NCBI RefSeq assembly: GCF_900157365.1 | Contig: NZ_FUEZ01000004.1 | Span: forward strand, 2,591,066-2,655,065 | DNA: 64,000 nucleotides | Direction of reading: 5' to 3' | Source of the DNA: Mycobacterium numidiamassiliense | Lineage (GTDB): Bacteria > Actinomycetota > Actinomycetes > Mycobacteriales > Mycobacteriaceae | In this document: piece by piece, positions 26,488 through 35,245 of the stretch | How positions within the stretch are numbered: the stretch's first letter is position 1 | How the letters are laid out: each line of letters starts with the position of its first letter | Program-made: the position numbers and the translations under genes | Notes under the pieces: generated by a model | The model's input: the letters and a program-made list of their open reading frames with translations, nothing else | Databases searched by the model: none | Told to the model about the DNA's origin: nothing

Positions 26488-27786
26488 ATGACTACCGTTT
26501 ACGCCATTTACGCGACCACGATATTCGTGGTCGCCTTCGTATTGATCGCCTCTGATCGCCTCAACAAGACGCTGGTGGCCCTGGGTGGCGCAACGGCCAT
26601 GTTCGTACTGCCCGTGATCAATTCGCATGAAGTCTTCTATTCAGAAGAAACCGGGGTCGACTGGGACGTCATATTTTTGCTTCTGGGGATGATGATCATC
26701 GTCAGCGTGGTGCGGCAGACTGGCGTGTTCGAATACGTGGCAATCTCGGCGGCCAAGCGCGCCAAGGGCTCTCCGCTGCGGATCATGATCTTCCTGTTGC
26801 TGGTGACCGCCATCGGATCGGCCTTCCTGGACAACGTCACCACTGTGTTGTTGATCGCACCCGTCACGTTGCTGGTCTGCGAGCGGCTGGGGATCAGTCC
26901 CGCACCATTTCTGATCGCCGAGGCATTTGCAGCCAACATCGGCGGCGCCGCGACGCTGGTCGGCGATCCGACCTCGATCATCATCGGCACCGGAGCCGGT
27001 CTGAGTTTCGTCTCTTTCCTGGCCAACATGACGCCGGTGGTAATCGTCGTCCTGGGTGCTTTGGTGGTGCTTTTGCCTCGGTTGTTTCCTGACGCGTTCG
27101 CCGTTGATGACAAGCGGATAGCCGATGTCATGTCGCTGGACGAGAGTGAAGCGATCCGCGATCGTCGATTGTTGATTCAGTGCGGGATCGTCTTGCTCTT
27201 GGTGTTCGCCGGTTTCGTCACCCATAAGCAAATCCACATGGAACCGTCACTGGTGGCGATGACCGGCGCGGGCCTCCTCATCGTGATCTCCGGCTTGGGC
27301 CGCGAGTTCTACCTGTCAAGTGTCGAGTGGGAGACGCTGCTGTTCTTTGCCGGGTTGTTCGTGATGGTCGGCGCGCTGGTGAGGACGGGCGTGATAGATA
27401 AAGTCGCTCACGCCGCTGGCGATGCGATCGGCAGCAGTCCACTGATGGCGACCATGGTGATTCTCGGTGCGTCCTTCCTTGTCAGCGGCTTCGTGAACAA
27501 CGTCCCCTATGCGGCCACGATGACACCGATCGTCGGTCAGTTTGCCTCGTCGATGCACGGCCTCCACAACGACGTCCTGTGGTGGGCCCTCATCTCCGGC
27601 ACCGTTATGGGGGGCAACCTCACAGCCGTCGGGGCGAGCGCCAACGTCGTTGTGATGGGGATTGCCGGGCGCGCCGGCCATCCAGTCTCTTTTGGGGAGT
27701 TCACCCGAAAGGGGGCGGTACTGACCGCGGTTTCGCTGCTGATCTCCGTTGGCTATCTCTGGGTGCGCTACTTCCTGCTTGCGTAG
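26488..27786 (+). CDS. ArsB/NhaD-type ion permease
   Basis: From ATG 26488 this is a 432-residue protein with about 11 membrane helices. Two inverted halves each carry a helix-breaking core: LLLGMMIIVSVVRQTGVFEY with FLDNVTTVLLIAP and GGAATLVGDPTSIIIG, then LLFFAGLFVMVGALVRTGV with GGNLTAVGASANVV. These are hallmarks of the ion transporter superfamily that includes ArsB, NhaD and CitM. It resembles mycobacterial ArsB1/ArsB2 but has no arsenic-specific partner (no ArsR or ArsC). Substrate could be arsenite, Na+ or another anion. The CBS protein just upstream suggests nucleotide gating. Confidence 0.92.
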   Translation: MTTVYAIYATTIFVVAFVLIASDRLNKTLVALGGATAMFVLPVINSHEVFYSEETGVDWDVIFLLLGMMIIVSVVRQTGVFEYVAISAAKRAKGSPLRIMIFLLLVTAIGSAFLDNVTTVLLIAPVTLLVCERLGISPAPFLIAEAFAANIGGAATLVGDPTSIIIGTGAGLSFVSFLANMTPVVIVVLGALVVLLPRLFPDAFAVDDKRIADVMSLDESEAIRDRRLLIQCGIVLLLVFAGFVTHKQIHMEPSLVAMTGAGLLIVISGLGREFYLSSVEWETLLFFAGLFVMVGALVRTGVIDKVAHAAGDAIGSSPLMATMVILGASFLVSGFVNNVPYAATMTPIVGQFASSMHGLHNDVLWWALISGTVMGGNLTAVGASANVVVMGIAGRAGHPVSFGEFTRKGAVLTAVSLLISVGYLWVRYFLLA

Positions 27787-27816
27787 CTGTGCTACCGGAC
27801 CGCGGCCACCTTGGCG

Positions 27817-29196
27817 TTAAAATGCTTGCCCCGCAAGCTTCTCCGAGGGAGCCGTCTTCGTGTCCGTGTGGATCAGCGCCATTACCTTTTCGTAGCGTCG
27901 GATAACGGCGTCGCGATCTCCTGCGTCGGGCACGGTATCCATGTTTAGCTTCCGAATGGCCTCGGCTTGGCGCATCAGCACGGTTCGCCGGGAACGGTCG
28001 GGCGTTTGTTCGACGATCTTCGCCAGTGCTTCGAGTTGCCGAATCATGATCGCGGGCATGCCGGCTGCTGCCTGTCGGATTGTGTCGAACGCACGCTGCA
28101 CGAGCCGTTCAAAGTCCGGCTGGTAGGCGATCACGCGTATCTCTCCGTCGGCGTCACGCCGGATACGTTGTGGATGCCATGAACGGGAGATCTGACACAG
28201 TGCGTCGGCGATCCAGTCGACACAAGTCATTCCTGTGACCGTGTCGTTGACCGCGGGTGACAGCGCACGCAGGGCGATCTCGACCAACTGATCGACACCG
28301 AACGAAATGTCCTGAGGAAGCGTCCGGTACGCGCCGGCGATATGGCCCGTAGCGAGACTTTTTTCGACAGCGGCGACCGCGCTGGCGGGCCACACGCGTG
28401 CCATTACCTGACCTACGACAAAGAAATGCCCTGGACGATAGGGTAATTCGACAACCGCGCCGGCCTTCGAAGCGACCTTCACCAGTCTCTCCATACGAAT
28501 CACCTGCAGGTAGCCGCTGCGCGGGGTGCGGATCGGGGCACCAGACTCTGCCAACCGCGCCAACAATTCCTCCGAGGACGGGCCGCACTCCAACCCACTG
28601 GCGGGTACGGCCCCTCGAGCCTCGGCCGCAATCTCGGCGTACAGAGTCCTGGCGACGCTTGCGATGACAACCGGAAGCTGAATCATCGTGGCGACGTGGT
28701 TGAGGAAGTAGATCAGCACGGCCACGTTCGCCAGGGTCAGCGTCAGGGCCACGGTGATCGACAGGTGCGGCACAAAGTCACCGTGCTCGCCACCCCCGAC
28801 CGATACCAGCGTGATCATTGCGTAGCAGAACGTGGCAACGAAAGCCCCCAGCGCTACCTGCGTTCCGACGTCGCGGACGCAGTTGCGCAACATTCTCGGC
28901 CCAAATTGAGTCGAGGCAAGCGTCAGGACCACGATGGTGATCGAAAAGACGATGCCAATGACCGTTATGACCGCCGCGGCAATTGTGGTCAGGATGACTC
29001 GGGCGGTATCGGCGGTGCCGTTGAGCACCCACGCTGGGAAATGAATCAGTCCATCATAGTAAGCGCGGTCCGCGGTATAGGTGCCGACGAATAAGATTGA
29101 TATGCCTACGGTTTCAATCACCGGAACGACCCATAGATTGGTCCGCAGGGCTTCCCGCCGCCAATCGGCTTCCAGGTACGCGTGACCAAACATCAC
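27817..29196 (-). CDS. DUF2254 membrane protein
   Basis: This 459-residue protein starts at adjacent GTG/ATG codons. The first ~160 residues hold four membrane helices (VVPVIETVGISILFVGTYTA, VILTTIAAAVITVIGIVFSI, VALGAFVATFCYAMITLVSV, LTLTLANVAVLIYFLNHVAT). The motif ASTQFGPRMLRNCVRD between helices two and three is characteristic of DUF2254. A long cytosolic part follows with DISFGVDQLVEIALRALSPAVND. The function of the family is not established. It converges on the permease (31 bp apart) and lies 45 bp after the APC permease on the same strand, which suggests a transport-related role. Confidence 0.88.
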   Translation of the reverse strand: MMFGHAYLEADWRREALRTNLWVVPVIETVGISILFVGTYTADRAYYDGLIHFPAWVLNGTADTARVILTTIAAAVITVIGIVFSITIVVLTLASTQFGPRMLRNCVRDVGTQVALGAFVATFCYAMITLVSVGGGEHGDFVPHLSITVALTLTLANVAVLIYFLNHVATMIQLPVVIASVARTLYAEIAAEARGAVPASGLECGPSSEELLARLAESGAPIRTPRSGYLQVIRMERLVKVASKAGAVVELPYRPGHFFVVGQVMARVWPASAVAAVEKSLATGHIAGAYRTLPQDISFGVDQLVEIALRALSPAVNDTVTGMTCVDWIADALCQISRSWHPQRIRRDADGEIRVIAYQPDFERLVQRAFDTIRQAAAGMPAIMIRQLEALAKIVEQTPDRSRRTVLMRQAEAIRKLNMDTVPDAGDRDAVIRRYEKVMALIHTDTKTAPSEKLAGQAF

Positions 29197-29241
29197 AACA
29201 CGACCGTGGATTGCATCAGCGCCGCGCTACGGCCAATTTCA

Positions 29242-31314
29242 TTAATCCGCATGGGTGTCACTATTGCTCACCGCAAAGTCGTGGTCGTCAGGCGAGTTCC
29301 GACGAGCCGGTGGGCGGTTGGGTGCCGGCGCGACAGCCCGGCGGGGCCCAGACAACGGTAATGATTTGAGCCGTCCCACCCGGGTCGTGCGAGCTATCCG
29401 GGATTCAACGTCGAAGGCCACGATCTGTGCGCTGGCATTTGGGATTCGACTGACGATCATTGCGATCTTGTCGGCGGTGCGATCATGAAGCAACCGGCCC
29501 ACCAGCGGAGAGTGTTCGCGCCGCGGCAACAGCACCGTCACTCTGGCATCCGGATGGTCGCGGAGCGTCTGGCAGACCAACCCGTGGGCTGCCACACCCA
29601 ACCGGCGGTCTGGGCACTCGAGCATGTCCAGCCGAGTGTCCTGCTCGAAACGATCCCAGAACTGCCGCAACAACTTTGCCCGAGCCGGATCCAGGATGAA
29701 ATGCACCGCGACCAACTCGTCGGCATGCAGGCTTTTTGCGTAGCGCATCGCTTCGATTTCAGCGAGGTCGACTGAATCGACGAAGACGAACACCCGATGT
29801 CGCGGATGTCTATCGAACCGTGGTTGCTCCGTGGGACACATGTCTAGGGCTGCCGCCTCGGCGCGGTACTGGCGGTTCAACCGCATCAGCGCGAGAACCA
29901 GGACCGGAAACACAACAACGATCAGCCATGCGCCCTCGTCGAACTTGGCTATCGCGAAAATCCCCACGACGAGCGCAGACAATATTCCTGCGGACAGATT
30001 GACCACCAGCTTGTAACGCCAACCGGGGTCGCGATGTGTCAGGTGATGCTTGGTCATTCCGAAACCCGCCATCGTAAAGGCGCTGAACACCCCCATCGCG
30101 AACAGCGGCACCAGCGCGCTGACCGACCCGCCCGTGGCCAGCAGTAGGAGCAATGCGAGAGCCGTCAATGCCATGATGGCGTTGGAAAACACCAGACGAT
30201 GACCACGTTTCATCAGCGGTCGGGGCAGGAAGCGGTCTGCGGCAACAAAGTTGGCCAGAGCGGGGAAGCCGTTGAAGCTGGTATTGGCGCCGTTGTACAG
30301 GATCGCTGCGCTGGCGGCCTGCAAAAGGAAATACAAAATGTGCCCGAGCATCCCGCCGCCGAAGACCGCGCGGCCGATTTCGGACAGCATTGACGGATAT
30401 CCAGCCACATAGGGGGTGGCGTGGGTCGCGTAAGCAAGCCACGCGACACCAGCCAACAGGGAGCCAAGAATCCAGGCCATGATGGTCAGGACACGGCGCG
30501 CGTTGATCCCCTGCGGCGCGCGAAAGAGGTTGACAGTGTTAGAAATTGCTTCGACGCCGGTCAGCGAGGAGCCGCCATTGGCGAATGCTCTGAGGATCAC
30601 GAGCACGGTCGCACCCATCACCAGGCCATTGCCCTGTTGGACCGGGACCGCTCCGTCGAGATGTTGAGGGTCGTAAACCGGTAAAGTCCAGAAGATCTCG
30701 CGAACTACGCCAGCCACGACGAGCAGCCCGAGCATGAAGACGAAGGCGTACGTCGGCACAGCGAAAGTCCGGCCTGCCTCGCGCAATCCCCGTAGGTTTG
30801 CAAAACAAAAGACCAAGACTGAAGCCAGCGTGATCTCCAAGCTGTAGGGGCCGAGAATCGGTATCGCAGACACCACCGCGACGGTGCCCGCGGCACACTG
30901 GATGGCGACGGTGACCACATAATCGATTAACAATGCGGCGGCCGCGACCTGCGCCACCCGCGGTCCGAAGTTCTCTCTGGCGACGATATAGGAACCGCCG
31001 GCCCGGGTGTAGGTCATGACGACTTGGCGATACGACGCGGCCACGAGCGCCAGGATCACCAAGATCACGCCGGTGATCGGAAGCAGTAACACGAACGCGG
31101 CCATCCCTGCTGCGGGCAGCAATTCGACCAGAATCTGCTCGGGGCCGTAGGCCGTTGACGAGATCGCATCTGGTGAAAGCGCTCCGAGCGCAACGCTATT
31201 CGACAGCGTCTCGTGCTCCAGATCGCTGGTGATCTTTGGCCTGCCAAGGAAGAACCGCTTACACACATCGGAGAATGATGGCGGTATCGCCCGCTGGTCA
31301 GGTTGGCCAGTCAT
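29242..31314 (-). CDS. APC-superfamily permease with cytosolic C-terminal domain
   Basis: This 690-residue protein has 12 membrane helices in roughly the first 470 residues. Helix one is LSPDAISSTAYGPEQILVEL, followed by TYTRAGGSYIVARENFGPRV, typical of APC permeases. The C-terminal ~210 residues form a soluble domain (HRVFVFVDSVDLAEIEAMRYAKSL) resembling a UspA-like fold. This layout matches KimA-type high-affinity K+/H+ symporters as well as some amino-acid permeases. I lean to K+ or a related cation on layout alone. DUF2254 follows 45 bp downstream, probably in one operon. I see no convincing c-di-AMP riboswitch upstream. Confidence 0.92.
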   Translation of the reverse strand: MTGQPDQRAIPPSFSDVCKRFFLGRPKITSDLEHETLSNSVALGALSPDAISSTAYGPEQILVELLPAAGMAAFVLLLPITGVILVILALVAASYRQVVMTYTRAGGSYIVARENFGPRVAQVAAAALLIDYVVTVAIQCAAGTVAVVSAIPILGPYSLEITLASVLVFCFANLRGLREAGRTFAVPTYAFVFMLGLLVVAGVVREIFWTLPVYDPQHLDGAVPVQQGNGLVMGATVLVILRAFANGGSSLTGVEAISNTVNLFRAPQGINARRVLTIMAWILGSLLAGVAWLAYATHATPYVAGYPSMLSEIGRAVFGGGMLGHILYFLLQAASAAILYNGANTSFNGFPALANFVAADRFLPRPLMKRGHRLVFSNAIMALTALALLLLLATGGSVSALVPLFAMGVFSAFTMAGFGMTKHHLTHRDPGWRYKLVVNLSAGILSALVVGIFAIAKFDEGAWLIVVVFPVLVLALMRLNRQYRAEAAALDMCPTEQPRFDRHPRHRVFVFVDSVDLAEIEAMRYAKSLHADELVAVHFILDPARAKLLRQFWDRFEQDTRLDMLECPDRRLGVAAHGLVCQTLRDHPDARVTVLLPRREHSPLVGRLLHDRTADKIAMIVSRIPNASAQIVAFDVESRIARTTRVGRLKSLPLSGPRRAVAPAPNRPPARRNSPDDHDFAVSNSDTHAD

Positions 31315-31491
31315 GGAACATTTCTAGCCGAACGGGAAACTTAGTGACGTCTCCCTTAACGGAATCTTGACGGATCCCCCCACCGGTCGATATGAATCGC
31401 CCGCCTCATGTTGGAGCAGTAACAATTCCGTCGGCCCGCTGACCGTGCGCATTACCTCGGCTGTTGGCCGACGACGGGCTAGATTACCGAT

Positions 31492-32403
31492 ATGCGCATT
31501 GTTCGCCTGTGCGGTGCAGTCCTGACGATCCTGGGCGCGGCGTGGTTGCTGGCAGCCCCCGTCGGCGCGCAACCGCCGTCCAAACTCACCGATCACGTCA
31601 CCGACAGCTCCGGGGTGCTGACGGATTCCAGTCGGTCGACGGTCAACTCGGCCATCGACCGGCTTTCCCAGAACCGGCACATTCAGCTGTGGGTGGTCTA
31701 CGTCGACAACTTCTCCAGGTTCAAACCCGAAAACTGGGCCGACAAAACCCGCGACGCCAGCGGGATGGGCGATAGCGATGTGCTGCTTGCCGTAGCCACG
31801 AACACTAAGTTGTACGCTTTCGTCGTGCCGTCCAAGGCGCAGGGCATCACCCCAGCCGAGTTAAATAGCCTGCAGAGCAACAAGATTGAGCCGGCGGTCG
31901 GTGCCAAAGACTGGAGCGGTGCCGCGGTCGCTGCGGCCGACGGGTTGAACACATCGACAAGCTCAGCCAGTTCGTCAAACCACACCTGGCTGTGGATCGC
32001 GATCGGCGTCTTCGTCGTCGTGGTCCTTATTGTGGTGATCCTGGTGCTCCTTCGTGCGCGCCACCGCAGGCGCGCGGCGCGGCCGGTCGGCCCCGCCGGT
32101 GGGCATCCCAACCTTGGCGGGCGCGTCGATTCCTTGGGGCCGGCGTTGTCCACGGCCGACGCCCGATTGCGCCAAATCTCGGACTACGTCGCCAGGCATC
32201 AGCAGTCCATCGGGGCCGAGGCCAAGAGCCGCCTCGACGAGACGAAACGGTATGTGGCAGCGGCACATAGCAAGGAAGCAAGCAACCCCGCCGGAGCGAT
32301 ATCCGATGCGAACCGGGCGTCGACGCTGGCCGCCCAGGCACAAACGGCGGCAAACGCCGACGTTCTGGCGGCGCACCGCACGCCACGACGTCGCGGCTCT
32401 TAG
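31492..32403 (+). CDS. TPM-domain membrane protein
   Basis: This 303-residue protein has a signal peptide (VLTILGAAWLLAAPVGAQP). An extracellular TPM domain follows (about residues 35-150): DSSGVLTDSSRSTVNSAI, HIQLWVVYVDNFS and DVLLAVATNTKLYAFVV. One transmembrane helix (WLWIAIGVFVVVVLIVVILVLL, about 165-186) leads to a basic stretch and a helical cytosolic tail of about 100 residues. TPM domains occur in photosystem and membrane-protein maintenance factors and in some phosphatases. The actinobacterial role is unknown. The YchJ-like gene begins 2 bp after its stop, so the two are probably one transcript. Confidence 0.86.
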   Translation: MRIVRLCGAVLTILGAAWLLAAPVGAQPPSKLTDHVTDSSGVLTDSSRSTVNSAIDRLSQNRHIQLWVVYVDNFSRFKPENWADKTRDASGMGDSDVLLAVATNTKLYAFVVPSKAQGITPAELNSLQSNKIEPAVGAKDWSGAAVAAADGLNTSTSSASSSNHTWLWIAIGVFVVVVLIVVILVLLRARHRRRAARPVGPAGGHPNLGGRVDSLGPALSTADARLRQISDYVARHQQSIGAEAKSRLDETKRYVAAAHSKEASNPAGAISDANRASTLAAQAQTAANADVLAAHRTPRRRGS

Positions 32404-32404
32404 C

Positions 32405-32800
32405 GTGGACGAACTCCTCGGATCGTCGTGTCCCTGCGGGAGTGACGAAAGCTATCGGGTGTGCTGCGGGCCGTTTCACCGCGGCGAGTCGCAGGCGCGA
32501 TCGGCCGAGGAGTTGATGCGATCGAGATATTCGGCATTCGCCCACGGTGACGCCGACTATCTATTCCGCACGTGGCACCCGCGCACGCGACCGGACGACG
32601 TGACCATTGACCCGCGCATCACCTGGACCGGTCTCGAGGTGATCGACTCTGTCGCGGGCGGCCCAGACGACGATCGCGGTGAGGTGGAGTTCAAGGCCTT
32701 CTTCGAGTCCGCGGGCCGCGCCGACAGCCTGCACGAGCGCAGTCGCTTCGAGCGCCGCGCCGGCCGGTGGTTTTATCTCGACGCCAGGGAAGATCTGTAG
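32405..32800 (+). CDS. YchJ-like (UPF0225) SEC-C motif protein
   Basis: From GTG 32405 the protein is 131 residues, the usual family length. The N-terminal SEC-C zinc motif is SSCPCGSDESYRVCCGPFH. An NTF2-like domain follows, with AEELMRSRYSAFAHGDADYLF and RTWHPRTRPDD, then the strands EVEFKAFFESAG and RWFYLDARE. The zinc is probably bound by the CxC...CC/H set. Function of the family is not established. It starts 2 bp after the TPM gene stop. Confidence 0.87.
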   Translation: MDELLGSSCPCGSDESYRVCCGPFHRGESQARSAEELMRSRYSAFAHGDADYLFRTWHPRTRPDDVTIDPRITWTGLEVIDSVAGGPDDDRGEVEFKAFFESAGRADSLHERSRFERRAGRWFYLDAREDL

Positions 32801-32858
32801 CCGCCTCAAACGTTGACAAGCCGAAAGGTAGACCCACAACAGGAACGAGGCACCGCCC

Positions 32859-34004
32859 ATGACCGCAGAATTGCCTACCGAAGCACTGGAGCTGCGTTCC
32901 TTGGTTAAATCCGATGGCACGCTGGAACTTTCGCTACACGATGTTCCTGTCCCGATCCCGGACGCCAACGAAGTGCTGGTGCGTGTCGAGGCCTCGCCGA
33001 TCAACCCCTCAGACTTAGGCCTTCTCACTGCGGGCGCGGACATGACCACCGCGACCGTCGCGGGCACGCCCGAGCGTCCCGTCGTCACCGCCCCGATCGG
33101 CGAGGCGGCCCTGGGAGCGCTTTCGGCCAGACTCGACAAGTCCCTTCCCGTCGGCAATGAGGGCGCGGGCACGGTGATCGCGGCGGGGTCGTCCCAAGCG
33201 GCCCAGGCCCTCATCGGTAAGACCGTGGCGATTGCGGGCGGCGCGATGTACTCGCAATACCGGGCGGTGGACGCGTCGGCCTGTCTGGTCCTGCCCGAGG
33301 GGGCGACGGCCAGGGACGGGGCATCGTCGTTCGTCAATCCGATGACGGCACTGGGAATGACGGAAACCATGCGCCGCGAAGGACATTCGGCCCTCGTGCA
33401 CACGGCCGCGGCGTCAAACCTCGGCCAAATGCTGGTCAAGCTCTGCCAGCAAGACGGCATCCCGCTGGTCAATATCGTCCGCAAACCCGAACAGGAGAAG
33501 TTGCTGAGGTCGCTCGGCGCAACCCATGTCCTCAACTCCACATCGGCGTCGTTCTCGGCCGATCTCGTCGAGGCGCTCAAGGCGACGTCGGCGACGCTTG
33601 CGTTCGACGCCACGGGCGGTGGAACGCTGGCGAGCCAGATCCTCGACGGCATGGAGAAGGCGGCCAATGCGACCGCGGGGGAGTACTCGCGCTACGGGTC
33701 GTCCGTCCACAAGCAGGTCTACATCTACGGCGGACTCGACACCAGCCCCACGGTGCTCACCAGAAGTTTCGGGATGGCATGGGGTGTCGGTGGGTGGCTG
33801 CTCACCCCATTCATTCAAAACGCCGGAGCCGAGACCTTTGGCCGGTTGCGCGCTCGCGTGGCCGCGGAACTCACCACGACGTTCGCGAGCAGCTACACCC
33901 GGGAGGTTTCACTCGCTGGCATGCTCAGGCCCGATGCGTTCAATGAATACGTCAAGCGAGCAACCGGCGAGAAATTCCTGGTGACCCCGTACGCCGTCCC
34001 CTAA
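32859..34004 (+). CDS. Zinc-type alcohol dehydrogenase/quinone reductase family protein
   Basis: This 381-residue MDR-superfamily enzyme shows VRVEASPINPSDLGL and VGNEGAGTVIAAGSS in the GroES-like domain. The nucleotide-binding domain includes ALVHTAAASNLGQMLVKLCQ, in place of the usual GxGxxG turn, and a Rossmann second strand. Zinc ligands of classical ADHs are absent, so it is more like zinc-free quinone or enoyl reductases. It likely uses NADPH on a quinone or unsaturated carbonyl. An AGGAACGAGG stretch precedes the ATG. It ends 10 bp from the tRNA-Cys gene, which reads towards it on the other strand. Confidence 0.9.
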   Translation: MTAELPTEALELRSLVKSDGTLELSLHDVPVPIPDANEVLVRVEASPINPSDLGLLTAGADMTTATVAGTPERPVVTAPIGEAALGALSARLDKSLPVGNEGAGTVIAAGSSQAAQALIGKTVAIAGGAMYSQYRAVDASACLVLPEGATARDGASSFVNPMTALGMTETMRREGHSALVHTAAASNLGQMLVKLCQQDGIPLVNIVRKPEQEKLLRSLGATHVLNSTSASFSADLVEALKATSATLAFDATGGGTLASQILDGMEKAANATAGEYSRYGSSVHKQVYIYGGLDTSPTVLTRSFGMAWGVGGWLLTPFIQNAGAETFGRLRARVAAELTTTFASSYTREVSLAGMLRPDAFNEYVKRATGEKFLVTPYAVP

Positions 34005-34014
34005 CCGGCTTTCG

Positions 34015-34088
34015 TGGAGCGAGTGACGGGATTCGAACCCGTGTATACGGCTTTGCAGGCCGCTGCCTAGCCGCTCAGCCACACCCGC
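34015..34088 (-). tRNA. tRNA-Cys (GCA)
   Basis: Read on the minus strand, a complete cloverleaf is visible. The acceptor stem GCGGGTG pairs with CACTCGC (one G-U pair). The D arm contains GGCTGAGCGGCTAGGC, the anticodon loop reads CTGCAAA with anticodon GCA, and the T arm is CGGGTTCGAATCCCG. A discriminator U and an encoded CCA close the 3' end. It is the only tRNA seen in the window. Confidence 0.95.
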
Positions 34089-34348
34089 ACGAACGGCAAC
34101 CCTGCCAGTACAGGCCGTTGCGGCCCAGGGTTTCCCTCGGCGCGATCATTTCGGTTGGGCCGCTTTCGGTCCTCTGTCAGGGCAAACGGCCGCGATGGGG
34201 CCGATCGAGCGGTCTGCGTTCACAGAACCTTAGGAAGTTGAAGCTAACGGGAGACTGGCCATGTGCAGACCATAAGTCATGCAAACAGCAGCTAAAACAT
34301 GACGATAGTCTTGTTACGACCGTGAGATCAAACCGTCCGGAGGAACCA

Positions 34349-35245
34349 ATGCATGCGTCGGTGAACGCCGCCGAGTCGTTTCTCTCCGGGTTCTTCGACA
34401 CTTATTGCGCCCGCGGCCAGGGCAGAGTGCGAATCATCGCAAGAAATCCGAGTCAGCTCCTCCATGCCTGGCGCGCGATCTCCGAGCTCCCGGTCCTCGA
34501 GGCAAAACTGTCCACGTCGGCCGAGGCGGCGGCCGTTCGCCGGGGACTTTTGCGTACCAACGCTGCGGTGCGCGGGCTCATTCGCGGCACGACAGCGGTG
34601 CTGCAGATTCCGGAAGACGGCGCCTCGTACCTGGTCGGGTCCAATGAGAGCAAGCGAAGCCTTCGCACGAAGATGCGCCGCGCGGACCGTCAAGGCTTCA
34701 CGGTGTCCATGCCCGTCTCGCGGGAAGAGCGACTCGAGTTGTTGCGCCTCAGCGAAGCCTACGAGCGCAATCACCCCGACCCGACATACCGCAATGACAA
34801 GCCACGCCTTGATCATCTCGAGGAAATTCGGACCTGGCTGGTTGCGCGAGACGCCACCCGCAAGCCGCTGCTTGTCGCGGTGGTCCCGGTTGACGGCGAC
34901 TGGGGCGTCCTCGCGTATTTCAAGACTCTCGAATCCTCGGACAGCGCCCGGCTGGCCCGGCATTGGCTGAGTGGGGTCCTGGTGCAGCACCTTTCCGAGA
35001 TCGGGGTTCGCTATCTCGCCGATGAGTCCAGCCCCGTGGGTTTGCCGACGGGATTGCGTTCGTTCCAGCGGCGACTTGGCTACCGTCTGGTGCGGGTCCG
35101 CATCGGCGGCCGCCCGACACGCGAGCGAGTGTTGAAGCGCGAATCCAACGGAGCCCGGCCGCTCGGACTAATCGGGGACACCCCGCATCCCGGATCGCGC
35201 ATCTCGGCGGAGGGTCTGGTTGGCTCGAAGGGCATTCGCCCGTGA
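34349..35245 (+). CDS. GNAT/FemAB-like acyltransferase-fold protein
   Basis: The ATG at 34349 has GGAGGAA just upstream and gives 298 residues; an ORF start at 34118 is not supported. Residues about 100-125 (VGSNESKRSLRTKMRRADRQGF) look like the basic helix of FemAB/GNAT-type transferases, which reads R-x-x-R-K-A-x-x-x-G. The end FQRRLGYRLVRVRIGG resembles the last strand of a GNAT fold. No specific family is certain. Its stop overlaps the start of the flavin monooxygenase by GTGA, so the two are translationally coupled and likely act in one pathway. Confidence 0.77.
   Translation: MHASVNAAESFLSGFFDTYCARGQGRVRIIARNPSQLLHAWRAISELPVLEAKLSTSAEAAAVRRGLLRTNAAVRGLIRGTTAVLQIPEDGASYLVGSNESKRSLRTKMRRADRQGFTVSMPVSREERLELLRLSEAYERNHPDPTYRNDKPRLDHLEEIRTWLVARDATRKPLLVAVVPVDGDWGVLAYFKTLESSDSARLARHWLSGVLVQHLSEIGVRYLADESSPVGLPTGLRSFQRRLGYRLVRVRIGGRPTRERVLKRESNGARPLGLIGDTPHPGSRISAEGLVGSKGIRP

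Noticed and set aside
31315..31491. Possible c-di-AMP (ydaO) riboswitch upstream of the APC permease
   Set aside because: The region has GGGA-rich segments but I could not fit the conserved ydaO helices. A covariance search would decide it.
34015..34088. tRNA-Cys as an integration site for a genomic island
   Set aside because: No integrase, no repeated tRNA 3' end and no change of gene type beside it.
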